A stretch of DNA of 64,000 bases from Oligoflexus sp. (GTDB lineage Bacteria; Bdellovibrionota_B; Oligoflexia; Oligoflexales; Oligoflexaceae): assembly GCF_035712445.1 (NCBI RefSeq), contig NZ_DASTAT010000038.1:62001-126000 (forward strand), written 5' to 3'. The notes under the pieces were generated by a model. That model had not been told where the DNA came from, searched no databases, and was given only the letters and a program-made list of their open reading frames with translations. A program made the translations under genes and the position numbers. Shown here in pieces: positions 50,925 to 59,201 of this stretch (its first letter is position 1; every line of letters begins with the position of its first letter).

Positions 50925-53078
50925 TCAGCTCGCGTCCTTGGTGGAATCCTCGAGCACAAGACCGCGATGGTAATCCTTGACCAGTTTGCCGCGCGGTGTG
51001 AAGTTGAGCTTTTTCGAAAGGAATTCCTGCGCCCGGTCTTCGCCCAGGGCGGTCCGGTAGATATTGATCAGGCAGTAGTCCGAGCGGCTGATTTTCTCGG
51101 CGGCCGCAAGGCTGGCCTCCATTTTCTTGATCTCGTCCATCCGATCCTGCTCGGCCTTTTCGCTGATCTGCGGCTCGGATTTCAGCGCGATGGGCTCGCC
51201 GGAATTGATGGCCGCGACGATCCGCGTTTTCAGGCTTTTGGCCTTGTTCATCCTCTGCTGGTTCTGGCTGCGCTCGGCTTCGGAAAGGGCCTGCAGAGCG
51301 TCCTCCAGACGGTTGGAACGGGCGAGGCCGAGGCCCAAATTGTAATGGATCAAAGCCTTCATCTCCTGCTGATTCTCGGGCAGGGATTCCAGCGTTTTTT
51401 TATAGAGATCGACGCCTTCCTGGAAGTTCCCGACCCGGATCAGCGAGACCGCGCGGTTGTTCATGAACGCCATCACTTCCTTATAGGATTTCAGGCGGCT
51501 CAAAAGCTTTCTGGCGGTATCCGTATGCCCCTGTTTGATCGCACCCTTGGCGGCCGTTTCAAGCACTTCGGTGGACTCGTCGTCCATGGCCTGGGCCTTG
51601 TTCATGACCTGATCGAAGGCCTGGTCGTTGCCCTGCTCCAGGTGACATTCGGCAAGGCTGCAAAGATGGGAAACATTCAAAGGTGAAATGAACGAGACGT
51701 TGGCGAGGCAGCGAACCGCGGCATCGAAATCCCGCAGCTTCATCAGGGATTTGCCCAGGATCTCCATGGCCTCGCGGGAACTTCCACCCAGGCGCATGGC
51801 CTCCAGCGCATATTTTTTCGCATGCAGGAAGCAGCCCGAATCAAAGGCGATATGGGCTTCCATCAGCTGCTTTTCCGCATCCATGAGCGCCGGCAGGTTG
51901 AAGTAAAGGGCCTTCAGTTTCTTGGTTTCCGCCAGGTCATGCCGCTTCGAAGCCAGGACCAGTTTTTGTTTGATGACCTGAGGGTCGGTGGGGTTGGTGT
52001 GCTGCTGCAGAGCCCAGATGATGTCCGCGTTCAGGCGTTTTTCATCGATGGGTTTTTGCAGGAGGCGGCTGGCACCGAGTTCGCTCAGGAACGGGATTTC
52101 ACGCTCTTCGATGGATTCATTGATGACGAGCAAAGGGATATTCAGGCCCAGTCGGTTCCTTAGCTTATAAAGGAAGACCGGACCGGGGATATTCGGCAGT
52201 TTCCACTCGCAGATGAGGAGATCCACCTTTTTATTGAGCCTCAACCATTTCAGTGCGGCAATCGGATCTCTTTGACAGATCACCTCGCCGAAACCCAGGT
52301 TTTGCAGGGTCTGCTTCATGACTTCCAGCGACCCCTCGTTCGGATCCACGACAAGACAGGTGCGAAAACCAAAGTGTTCGGCCAGCACCACCTCAGGCTC
52401 GTCGGGCAATTCGTCGCTTTCGAAGAATTCCTGGCAAAGGGCCCGGACGCGATCGTTGCGGTCAGGGCCTGTGAGCTTCACCTGATGAAGAATCACGCGG
52501 CCGGTATCGAGCTCGCCCATCTGAAGGAGAGCATGGGCCAGTGAGAGCATGTAATCCGGATGCCCGGGGTAAACCTGCAGGAGCCCTGTGAAGAGCGAGC
52601 GCAGGTCACCGAATTCTCTGGCTTCCTGCAGGTATTCCTGCAGATAGCTGGCGGCGACTTTAATAAAATCAAATTCATGGACCGTGAGGCGTTCCAGAAG
52701 CTTCTTCAATTCCGGATAGCAGGCTTCGCGAGTCATGGCGAATTTGTGGCAGGACATGGCGCCCATGGCAAAGGCCTTGGGTAAAAGCTCCTGATCCTCA
52801 TCGCGCAAAACCGAAACCTTCACATGACGCAGCACCGGCTGCTTGTTGATGGCCTCCAAAAGCTGCAGAATCGAGCAGTCATTGGCGTCCTGAAGCGGGC
52901 CTATGATCCAGCCGACTTCCTCGGCTTCCATCATTTCGAGGCAGGTTTTGATATCACTGACCACCACGACATTGCCGAAGCCAAGCTCCTTCAGCACGGA
53001 AGAAAGCAACTGACGCTGGGAACTACTTGCCGAGATGGCGAGGCAGCGCATTGTTTTTTCTTCAAAGCGGTTAGGCAA
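50925..53078 (-). CDS. Two receiver-like domains plus TPR repeats
   Basis: A 717-residue soluble protein. An N-terminal receiver-like domain (about 10-130) lacks a clear phosphoacceptor. A linker leads to a second one (about 240-360), CLVVDPNEGS to LLQKPIDEKR, where the acceptor site reads LLICEWKLP, i.e. Glu in place of Asp, a substitution that mimics the phosphorylated state. The rest, about 385-640, is a series of TPR repeats. It is probably a scaffold or output protein independent of phosphorylation. It overlaps the upstream response regulator by 8 bases if it starts at TTG 53078, which has GGAGAGGAAG upstream; ATG 53051 is the alternative. Confidence 0.78.
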   Translation of the reverse strand: MPNRFEEKTMRCLAISASSSQRQLLSSVLKELGFGNVVVVSDIKTCLEMMEAEEVGWIIGPLQDANDCSILQLLEAINKQPVLRHVKVSVLRDEDQELLPKAFAMGAMSCHKFAMTREACYPELKKLLERLTVHEFDFIKVAASYLQEYLQEAREFGDLRSLFTGLLQVYPGHPDYMLSLAHALLQMGELDTGRVILHQVKLTGPDRNDRVRALCQEFFESDELPDEPEVVLAEHFGFRTCLVVDPNEGSLEVMKQTLQNLGFGEVICQRDPIAALKWLRLNKKVDLLICEWKLPNIPGPVFLYKLRNRLGLNIPLLVINESIEEREIPFLSELGASRLLQKPIDEKRLNADIIWALQQHTNPTDPQVIKQKLVLASKRHDLAETKKLKALYFNLPALMDAEKQLMEAHIAFDSGCFLHAKKYALEAMRLGGSSREAMEILGKSLMKLRDFDAAVRCLANVSFISPLNVSHLCSLAECHLEQGNDQAFDQVMNKAQAMDDESTEVLETAAKGAIKQGHTDTARKLLSRLKSYKEVMAFMNNRAVSLIRVGNFQEGVDLYKKTLESLPENQQEMKALIHYNLGLGLARSNRLEDALQALSEAERSQNQQRMNKAKSLKTRIVAAINSGEPIALKSEPQISEKAEQDRMDEIKKMEASLAAAEKISRSDYCLINIYRTALGEDRAQEFLSKKLNFTPRGKLVKDYHRGLVLEDSTKDAS

Positions 53079-53733
53079 CGTGGTTCTTCCTCTCCAAAAG
53101 GCGTTTGACCGTTTCCAAAAGGGTTTCCGGCTGAACCGGCTTCACAAGCCAGGAGTCGATCGCCAGTTTTTTGCCCTCGGCTATGAGCGCGGGCTGGGAA
53201 TAAGCGGTCATGACCACGATGCGGGAGGATTCCGCCAGACGCATGCGGCGCAGGGTTTTAACAAATTGCAGCCCATTTAATTTTGGCATTTTCAAATCGG
53301 TGATGATGAGGCGAACGTCCGGGTTGGCCAGCACCTTCTGCACGGCCTCCTCCCCATTCAGGGCCTGAATCACCCGATATCCTGCCTGATGCAGAACCTC
53401 ACTTACGATCGTGCGCAACTCTTCTTCATCGTCAGCCATCAATATCTTGGGCCCCAGCTCCATCCCCGGGCGTGATTCGTGGGCTATGCGCGCACCAGGG
53501 CTTTCGGTGATTTCAGGCTCCAGCCATGAGGCTTCGATCTTGCCTTCTTCGAGCAGGAGTTTAAGTTTATCCACAGCGAGTTGGCGACCGGCTTTGGCTG
53601 CCATCTGCCAATACTGCGCAGCTTTGCGATAGTCCTGCTCGCGTTCTATGCCGATTTCATAGAGAAAAGCCAGGGAGCACTGGGCTTCTGTGTCTCCTGC
53701 GGCGGCTTTGGTTTCAAGATCGGCCTCGGCCAT
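53071..53733 (-). CDS. Response regulator with Sel1-like N-terminus
   Basis: A 220-residue protein. Residues about 1-50 resemble Sel1/TPR-like repeats (GDTEAQCSLAFLYEIG, DYRKAAQYWQMAAKAG). Residues about 95-215 are a receiver domain with a complete active site: MADDEEE acid pocket, Asp in LIITDLKMPKLNG, the T of VVMTAYS and Lys in LVKPVQ. There is no DNA-binding domain, so output is by protein contact. It is translationally coupled to the TPR-receiver gene downstream, suggesting a shared pathway. Confidence 0.85.
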   Translation of the reverse strand: MAEADLETKAAAGDTEAQCSLAFLYEIGIEREQDYRKAAQYWQMAAKAGRQLAVDKLKLLLEEGKIEASWLEPEITESPGARIAHESRPGMELGPKILMADDEEELRTIVSEVLHQAGYRVIQALNGEEAVQKVLANPDVRLIITDLKMPKLNGLQFVKTLRRMRLAESSRIVVMTAYSQPALIAEGKKLAIDSWLVKPVQPETLLETVKRLLERKNHVA

Positions 53734-53894
53734 TCCAAGTCCCTTCGGTTAATAGGTCTTTTCGATCATACTATCGGCACGTTAGGCCAGGACTTAATGG
53801 GAGTTAATGCGGATCCACGAAACCCAGTCTTGGTAAGGCCTGCAAAGAAAAGGAAAATCCTGAGTTAAGCGCCTGGTTTGTCAGGATGAAAGGG

Positions 53895-53922
53895 TTGGAA
53901 CTCGGCATCGGAATCCTGTAGA
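53895..53922 (+). promoter_or_regulatory. Possible promoter of the OmpR-type regulator
   Basis: TTGGAA (53895-53900) and TGTAGA (53917-53922) with 16 bases between them lie 36 bases before the ATG at 53959. The match to sigma-70 consensus is moderate. Confidence 0.35.
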
Positions 53923-53958
53923 ACAGAAAAGGTGATTGCAAGAATGAGGGTTTTTTAT

Positions 53959-54753
53959 ATGGCAAACCAGCAGCACATGCTGTCGCGACTCAAGGATCTT
54001 TCACAAATACCCTATATTGTGACGCTCGATGATGACCCGGTCATGGCGAGAATCATTGAAGAAACCTTGGGACTGAAAAATTTTGCCTTTACCCAAAGTG
54101 AGCAGCTCCTGGAGTGCGCCGGTGAGATGTCGCCGGTTGGTGCCTTTGTGGATATTCATCTGAAAGGCGAATGCGGCCTGGACATCGTCCCACGTCTGAG
54201 GGCCCTTTGGCCGACGACGGCGATCATCGTCATCAGCGGCGATGAATCGGACGCGAGCATCAGCCAGGCTCTGGCTTCAGGGGCCGACGATTTCGTGCGG
54301 AAACCGATCTCGCCAGCGGAGGTGGTCGCACGACTCAGGGTTCGCATCGAAGACCTGAACGATAAAAACCGCATGAACCTTCTGAAATTCGGTGACCTGA
54401 AAGTCGATTTGAAACACAAGACCATCAGCGGCGGTAAAAGCCAGCTCATTCTTTCCGCGCGGGAAATAGATCTGCTCGCGGAACTCATTCGCGCGCACGG
54501 CACCATCGTGCCGAAGGACGTCCTGAAGCGTGAACTCTGGGGTTCCCTTGCCGTCAGTGACAATGCCCTGGATCGTAAGATTTTCGAAGTGCGCCGCGCT
54601 TTGCGCGAAGTCAGCGACAATGTCGAACTCCACTCCATCTATGGGATCGGCATGGTTTTGCGCATGCGCAATCAGGAAGCTGAGCGTACGCTTTTGAATG
54701 ATTTCGACGCCAAACTGAAATCGACCCGCAAAGCTAAGACGACCAGCTACTGA
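53959..54753 (+). CDS. OmpR/PhoB-type response regulator
   Basis: A 264-residue response regulator. The receiver domain (about 15-130) has DDDP in the acid pocket, the phosphoacceptor Asp in GAFVDIHLKG, and Lys in DFVRKPIS. The winged-helix DNA-binding domain (about 140-240) has LSAREIDLLAELIRAHGTIVPKD, NALDRKIFEVRRAL and HSIYGIGMVLR. It probably binds tandem repeats as a dimer. The start at 53959 is supported by GAGGG 8 bases upstream. No cognate kinase is adjacent, but the hybrid and 7TM kinases in this window are candidates. Confidence 0.9.
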   Translation: MANQQHMLSRLKDLSQIPYIVTLDDDPVMARIIEETLGLKNFAFTQSEQLLECAGEMSPVGAFVDIHLKGECGLDIVPRLRALWPTTAIIVISGDESDASISQALASGADDFVRKPISPAEVVARLRVRIEDLNDKNRMNLLKFGDLKVDLKHKTISGGKSQLILSAREIDLLAELIRAHGTIVPKDVLKRELWGSLAVSDNALDRKIFEVRRALREVSDNVELHSIYGIGMVLRMRNQEAERTLLNDFDAKLKSTRKAKTTSY

Positions 54754-54941
54754 GCTGGTCTTTCCCACCACTAGGGAATTCCACCGAAAATCTCTACCAA
54801 GCGGTAGGATTCGACAACTTATCTTATCCTCATTTCCAGCCCTTTATCGTGGACACGACCACGCGGCTTGCCTAAAACTTTAAGCTGATCATTCCAATAT
54901 AGGGCAGGGTGCGTCCAGCCCCATTCGCAGAGGAGACGTTC

Positions 54942-55364
54942 ATGAGATCGAGTGAGACTCCCTGGAAGTTCGTGCTGGTCGGTGGCGACCGGACAACCGC
55001 CGCCGATTACATGTCTGCGGCCGCCCTTGAGGGCCATCATCTGGATTACTTTGCATCCATGCACGAGATTGGGTATCTCGGGCGTTTTCGCGAGTATGAT
55101 GCCGCGATCGTGCATGGCGACATGCATCCCTTGTCAGGTCTTGAATTGGCTGAATATCTGGAGAAACTTTTCCAATCGCTGCCCATGATACTTCTGACGT
55201 CCACGGACGATCAGGATACGGATGGCCTGCTGGTGCCGGCGAGTGTCGCCGACTGTTATCCCGCTTCGGAAGAGGCCCGTCGGGTTCTGGGACGGGCCGT
55301 CGAGATCCTGCAGCAGCCGCGGAAACGCTTCACCCGCATGTCGATGGCGCTTGAGCCGGGTTGA
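54942..55364 (+). CDS. Receiver-like protein, degenerate
   Basis: A 140-residue protein with the size and strand-helix order of a stand-alone receiver: KFVLVGGDRTTAADY, then YDAAIVHGDMHPLSGLELAEYL, then LPMILLTS. The canonical phosphoacceptor position is occupied by another residue (the HGDMHP segment is shifted by one), so phosphorylation is doubtful. GAGGAGAC precedes the ATG at 54942. It lies after the OmpR-type regulator, 190 bases downstream, and ends in a strong hairpin. Confidence 0.65.
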   Translation: MRSSETPWKFVLVGGDRTTAADYMSAAALEGHHLDYFASMHEIGYLGRFREYDAAIVHGDMHPLSGLELAEYLEKLFQSLPMILLTSTDDQDTDGLLVPASVADCYPASEEARRVLGRAVEILQQPRKRFTRMSMALEPG

Positions 55365-55391
55365 TAATTTTTCCTCACAAAGATCCATGAA

Positions 55392-55422
55392 AAAGGGCTC
55401 GGGAACAAATCCCGGGCCCTTT
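55392..55422. terminator. Bidirectional terminator hairpin
   Basis: AAAGGGCTCGGGA pairs with TCCCGGGCCCTTT over 13 bp with one G-T pair and a 5-base loop. It sits between the convergent receiver-like gene and the 85-residue gene, with A and T ends that serve both strands. Confidence 0.87.
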
Positions 55423-55474
55423 GCATGGATGCATTGCGTCAATGAACGAAAGATGACAGGCCCCGGAAAAGCCC

Positions 55475-55732
55475 TTAGCTCCGGCGGCGCATGCCAACCA
55501 ATTGCTTGGTTTTGGCGGCGACCTGGCTGCCAGCGAGTTTAACGTGAGCTTCAACAATCGCGTCGGTTCCGCTATGCAGAAGGAGTTGATAGCCCAGGGC
55601 GGAGAGCGGACCCAGGAATACGTCACCGATTTCGACGGAGACAGGCGATTTCAAGCGGAAAACGCTATACGTCCCATCGATGACACGCACGGCGACCATA
55701 TCCTGATTTTTTAAGATGACGCGACCTTCCAT
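55475..55732 (-). CDS. Small soluble protein of unknown function
   Basis: An 85-residue protein with a short beta-rich pattern (GRVILKNQDMVAVRVIDGTYSVFRL, PVSVEIGDVFLGPL) that could form a small barrel. The C-terminus is basic (KTKQLVGMRRRS). GAGGAGAC precedes the ATG at 55732, and a terminator follows at 55392-55422, so the gene is probably real. No family is recognised. Confidence 0.7.
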   Translation of the reverse strand: MEGRVILKNQDMVAVRVIDGTYSVFRLKSPVSVEIGDVFLGPLSALGYQLLLHSGTDAIVEAHVKLAGSQVAAKTKQLVGMRRRS

Positions 55733-55853
55733 AGTCTCCTCACGGCTGGGAACGCCGGGGGCGTCCAGTTTCCACTTAGTGTGATGTGATCATGATGGTG
55801 CCATATTAGGGTGGAAAACCACCCAGGACAAGTCCGTTCTGAAAACCTTCCTG

Positions 55854-58800
55854 CTAAATATGATTGTCCATCGCTACAAGTTCCGGCAGTTCCGTAAAGA
55901 GCAGCGCAGCGCGCACAACTTTACCAGGGTTTAACCTTCGGACTGCTTCGGCATAGAGAGCGAGCTGCTGATCATATTTTTTCTCGGCAATCAAAGGCTC
56001 AAAGTTCTGACCAGGGCGTATGTCCGCTATGGTCTTGTAGTCGACAATCAAAAGAGAGCCATCCGGTTTTGTCAGAAGAAGATCGATGACACCACGTACC
56101 AGTTGTCGATCTTTGACGAAGGCGACGGGCATCTCTGCACAGGTTTGTACGGAATCTGCGATCAGCGCCTTCCAGAGTGACGACTGCAAAATCTTTTCCA
56201 ACTTGGACTGAGCCATTCCCAATGCCGCTTTATATTCCGTAAAAGGATGCGCGCCTCTTAAGCTCATCCAGATGTCTTCAGCATCAAAGTGTAGGCGCTT
56301 CAGCTCAGCTTCGAGCCCCATATGAACGAAGCTGCCGAAACTCGTAGCGAACGGATGAGCCTCACGATGCGAATGCTTGCCACTTTCCTGCAGGAGCCGC
56401 GCCGGCGCCAGTGTGCGTATTTCATCGCGGCCCCGTCCACGCTGCGCGGGCAGCGTCCAGAAATTCTGAATGCCCCGCTCCTCGGCACGAACGAGCGGCG
56501 TATCAGGTGAAAGGCACCCTTCATACATCAGCTCCAAAACCTCATGGTGGCAGCGGCTTTTCACAGCGGCTCCGAGCGCTTCGGCGGCGCGATGGATCAG
56601 GCTATGGAAACTATGATCGTCGGGCTTTTGCGCACGCCTTTGATGGCCCGATACGACCAGACAGTACTGGGCCCTGGTTAATGCCACATAAAGGAGGCGC
56701 AAATTCTCGGCCGTTGATTCCTGCAGCAGCTGATGATGGATGCCGTCCATGTGGGTATCGTCCGTCGGCTGATCGGTTTTGCGCCCGACATAGAACACGC
56801 CCGTGCCGCAGCTGTGGTCTTTCACCTTCGCCCAGTAAGGATCCGTGCGGTCCCACTCTTCACCCGTGCCGACTAGCATAACAAGCGGGAATTCAAGGCC
56901 TTTTGACTTGTGAATGGTCATGAGCTGAACGGCATCGCTCGACACTTCGGCCAGACCGATGGCCTTCTCGGCGGCAAGCTGATCCAAACGATCCAGCAGG
57001 GGATACCAATCATAAATTCCGGCGCTCTCCATTTCAAAGAGCAGCTCGGCAAAGCGCGCGCCGTTGGCCTGAGCCAGAGCGCCCTCTTCCTCACCAAAGG
57101 CCGCGGCATAACGCTGCGGAAATTCGATGGCCTGCATCCAATCCTGTAGGAAAAGAGCCGGCCTTTGAATCTGGCGTCGTGCCTGGGCTTCCAGCAGCCG
57201 ACCGGCCATCGTCTGTCCGCGTTCCATGAGCCACTCAAGCAGCATCTGGTGGCGCTCGACACGACTTTCATCCTTGTGAGACGGAATCCGATGCAGCCCT
57301 TCAAGCAGGAGGGTATCGGGAATGGCAAGAAGAGGACTCTTGAGCAGTTCAATGAGGCTCAGGGTATCCGAGGGATTGGCCATGTAACGACAGAGAGCCA
57401 CAAGATCGCGAATTTCGAGCCTTTCAAAAAAGCTCTGGCCTTCCTCCATGCGCACAGCAAATCCAGCTGAACGTAGAGCCTCGGCATAGACCCTGGCCTG
57501 GGTCGAAGCGCGGTAAAGCACAGCGCAATCACGCGCCTCCAGGCTGCGCAGGCCTTTCAATTTTTTATCGAAGATCATTTTCGGACGCGGCCCGTGAATC
57601 CATTCCGCCAGCTGCTCGGCAAGAAACTGCGCTTCAGCCTGAACCGGCTCCTCGCAGCTTTCACTTTTGGTGAAGAGCGGGACGACGGTGACGCTCGCCG
57701 GCCCAGGGACCACGACGTTCCCGCTTTTGGGATCCACGGCCGTCCGGTGTTCGGGGAAATCACGCATGCGATCGCAGAAGACGCGATTGACCAGGTCCAA
57801 AAGAAGAGGACTCGTGCGGTAACTCACGCTCAGGTTGATAGCGCCAGCGGAACGCTGACTCAGATGATGAGCCGCTTCATCCAGAATCAACGCTTCGGCT
57901 TCGCGAAATCCATAAATCGACTGCTTGGCATCACCGACGATGAACACAGATGGAGGAAGATGATCCTTGGCTTCCAGGCCTTTGCCCGCCAGCATTTCGG
58001 TCGCCATGGCACGAAACACTGTCCATTGGAGAATACTGGTGTCTTGAAATTCATCCAGCAAAAGATGATGAATGCTGCGATGCAGAAGGAAGCGAATCCC
58101 CGCGGCTTCCGCCTCACTGAAGAGGTGATAACCGCCCTTGATCAGATCGGTGAAGGCCAGACTGCGTGTTTGCTCTTTCCCACGTCGCCTTTCGGCGTCA
58201 AAGAGTTGATAGATTTGAAAGAGCAGCGAGCCGCGCGCATTGAGCAGATTTTTTTTCTGTTCGGCGAGAAATTCCAGCGCAGCGCGATCCACCGTTTCGA
58301 TGGCATGGGCGAGCATTTCCTTTTTCTTGCCGCGGAAGGTACCGCCGTGTACCGTTCCATCGCCTTTCAAAATGCGCAATTCCTGAAGTTGCGTCAGATC
58401 ATGAGACGCGATGGCGGCCAAAGCCTGGCTCATGCGATCCGGGGGCAGCTGCCAGGCGATTTCCTGCAAAGCGCCCTGAACGGTCGCCAGAAAGTTCGAC
58501 TGCAGAACCTCGGGAAGCGGATGCTGCAGATAAACGGAGTTCGCCTGCTTTTCCACCAGCCATAAAAACGATTCGTGCCGACTCAGTTCTTTGATGCGGT
58601 TGTGCACGTCGAGCAGATGAAAATCTTCACAGAGGTGGGCGCCCCATTCCTGCAAGAGACCCTGCTTCTGCGCCTCTTTCATAAGGGATGACCAGGCCTT
58701 GCTCAGAAGGCGCTCTTCGCCTCGCTGGCTCAAAAGATCAAAGCCGGTGGGAATGCGCAGGCTCCCGCCCGCTGACGCTTCGAAAGGAAATTTGCGAATC

Positions 58801-59201
58801 CACTCCAGAAAGATCGAGTCGATGGTCGCAATGCGCAGCGACTGGGTGTTCGCCAGGATCAGACGCGCAGCGGCCTCGGCGCCGCGAGGGGGCGGCAGCT
58901 TGCGGCCGGGTTCGGCGCGATCCATGTCCTTATGAAACGCAAAAAGGTCCTTCTCGAAACTCTCCCGCAAAGCATCATCCATCAGGAGCTGCGCAGCGCT
59001 ATCGAGGATCCGTTCCCGCATTTCCGCGGCGGCTTTCCTGGTAAAGGTCACGGTCAGAATCGAACCCGGATGCGCGCCCGCGGCGACCAGCTGCAGAAAG
59101 CGTCGCGAGAGCTGCCAGGTCTTGCCACTGCCTGCCGAGGCCCTGACGACGAAACTGCGATAAGGATTTTGCGGATTATCCTGCAGATTACTCGGCCCCA
59201 T
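55854..59201 (-). CDS. addA: AddA-like helicase-nuclease
   Basis: A 1115-residue UvrD/RecB-type helicase with a C-terminal nuclease, the AddA (RexA/RecB-like) subunit of a double-strand-break repair complex. The Walker A motif ASAGSGKT is at 21-28, Walker B LLLDEFQDTS near 375, and helicase motif VFIVGDAKQSIYGFRE near 415. The C-terminal PD-(D/E)XK site is GVIDLLL, LLIVDYKT and YDQQLALYAEAV. Together with AddB it unwinds and trims DNA ends for RecA loading. The start overlaps the end of addB by 14 bases, so the two are coupled. Confidence 0.93.
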   Translation of the reverse strand: MGPSNLQDNPQNPYRSFVVRASAGSGKTWQLSRRFLQLVAAGAHPGSILTVTFTRKAAAEMRERILDSAAQLLMDDALRESFEKDLFAFHKDMDRAEPGRKLPPPRGAEAAARLILANTQSLRIATIDSIFLEWIRKFPFEASAGGSLRIPTGFDLLSQRGEERLLSKAWSSLMKEAQKQGLLQEWGAHLCEDFHLLDVHNRIKELSRHESFLWLVEKQANSVYLQHPLPEVLQSNFLATVQGALQEIAWQLPPDRMSQALAAIASHDLTQLQELRILKGDGTVHGGTFRGKKKEMLAHAIETVDRAALEFLAEQKKNLLNARGSLLFQIYQLFDAERRRGKEQTRSLAFTDLIKGGYHLFSEAEAAGIRFLLHRSIHHLLLDEFQDTSILQWTVFRAMATEMLAGKGLEAKDHLPPSVFIVGDAKQSIYGFREAEALILDEAAHHLSQRSAGAINLSVSYRTSPLLLDLVNRVFCDRMRDFPEHRTAVDPKSGNVVVPGPASVTVVPLFTKSESCEEPVQAEAQFLAEQLAEWIHGPRPKMIFDKKLKGLRSLEARDCAVLYRASTQARVYAEALRSAGFAVRMEEGQSFFERLEIRDLVALCRYMANPSDTLSLIELLKSPLLAIPDTLLLEGLHRIPSHKDESRVERHQMLLEWLMERGQTMAGRLLEAQARRQIQRPALFLQDWMQAIEFPQRYAAAFGEEEGALAQANGARFAELLFEMESAGIYDWYPLLDRLDQLAAEKAIGLAEVSSDAVQLMTIHKSKGLEFPLVMLVGTGEEWDRTDPYWAKVKDHSCGTGVFYVGRKTDQPTDDTHMDGIHHQLLQESTAENLRLLYVALTRAQYCLVVSGHQRRAQKPDDHSFHSLIHRAAEALGAAVKSRCHHEVLELMYEGCLSPDTPLVRAEERGIQNFWTLPAQRGRGRDEIRTLAPARLLQESGKHSHREAHPFATSFGSFVHMGLEAELKRLHFDAEDIWMSLRGAHPFTEYKAALGMAQSKLEKILQSSLWKALIADSVQTCAEMPVAFVKDRQLVRGVIDLLLTKPDGSLLIVDYKTIADIRPGQNFEPLIAEKKYDQQLALYAEAVRRLNPGKVVRAALLFTELPELVAMDNHI

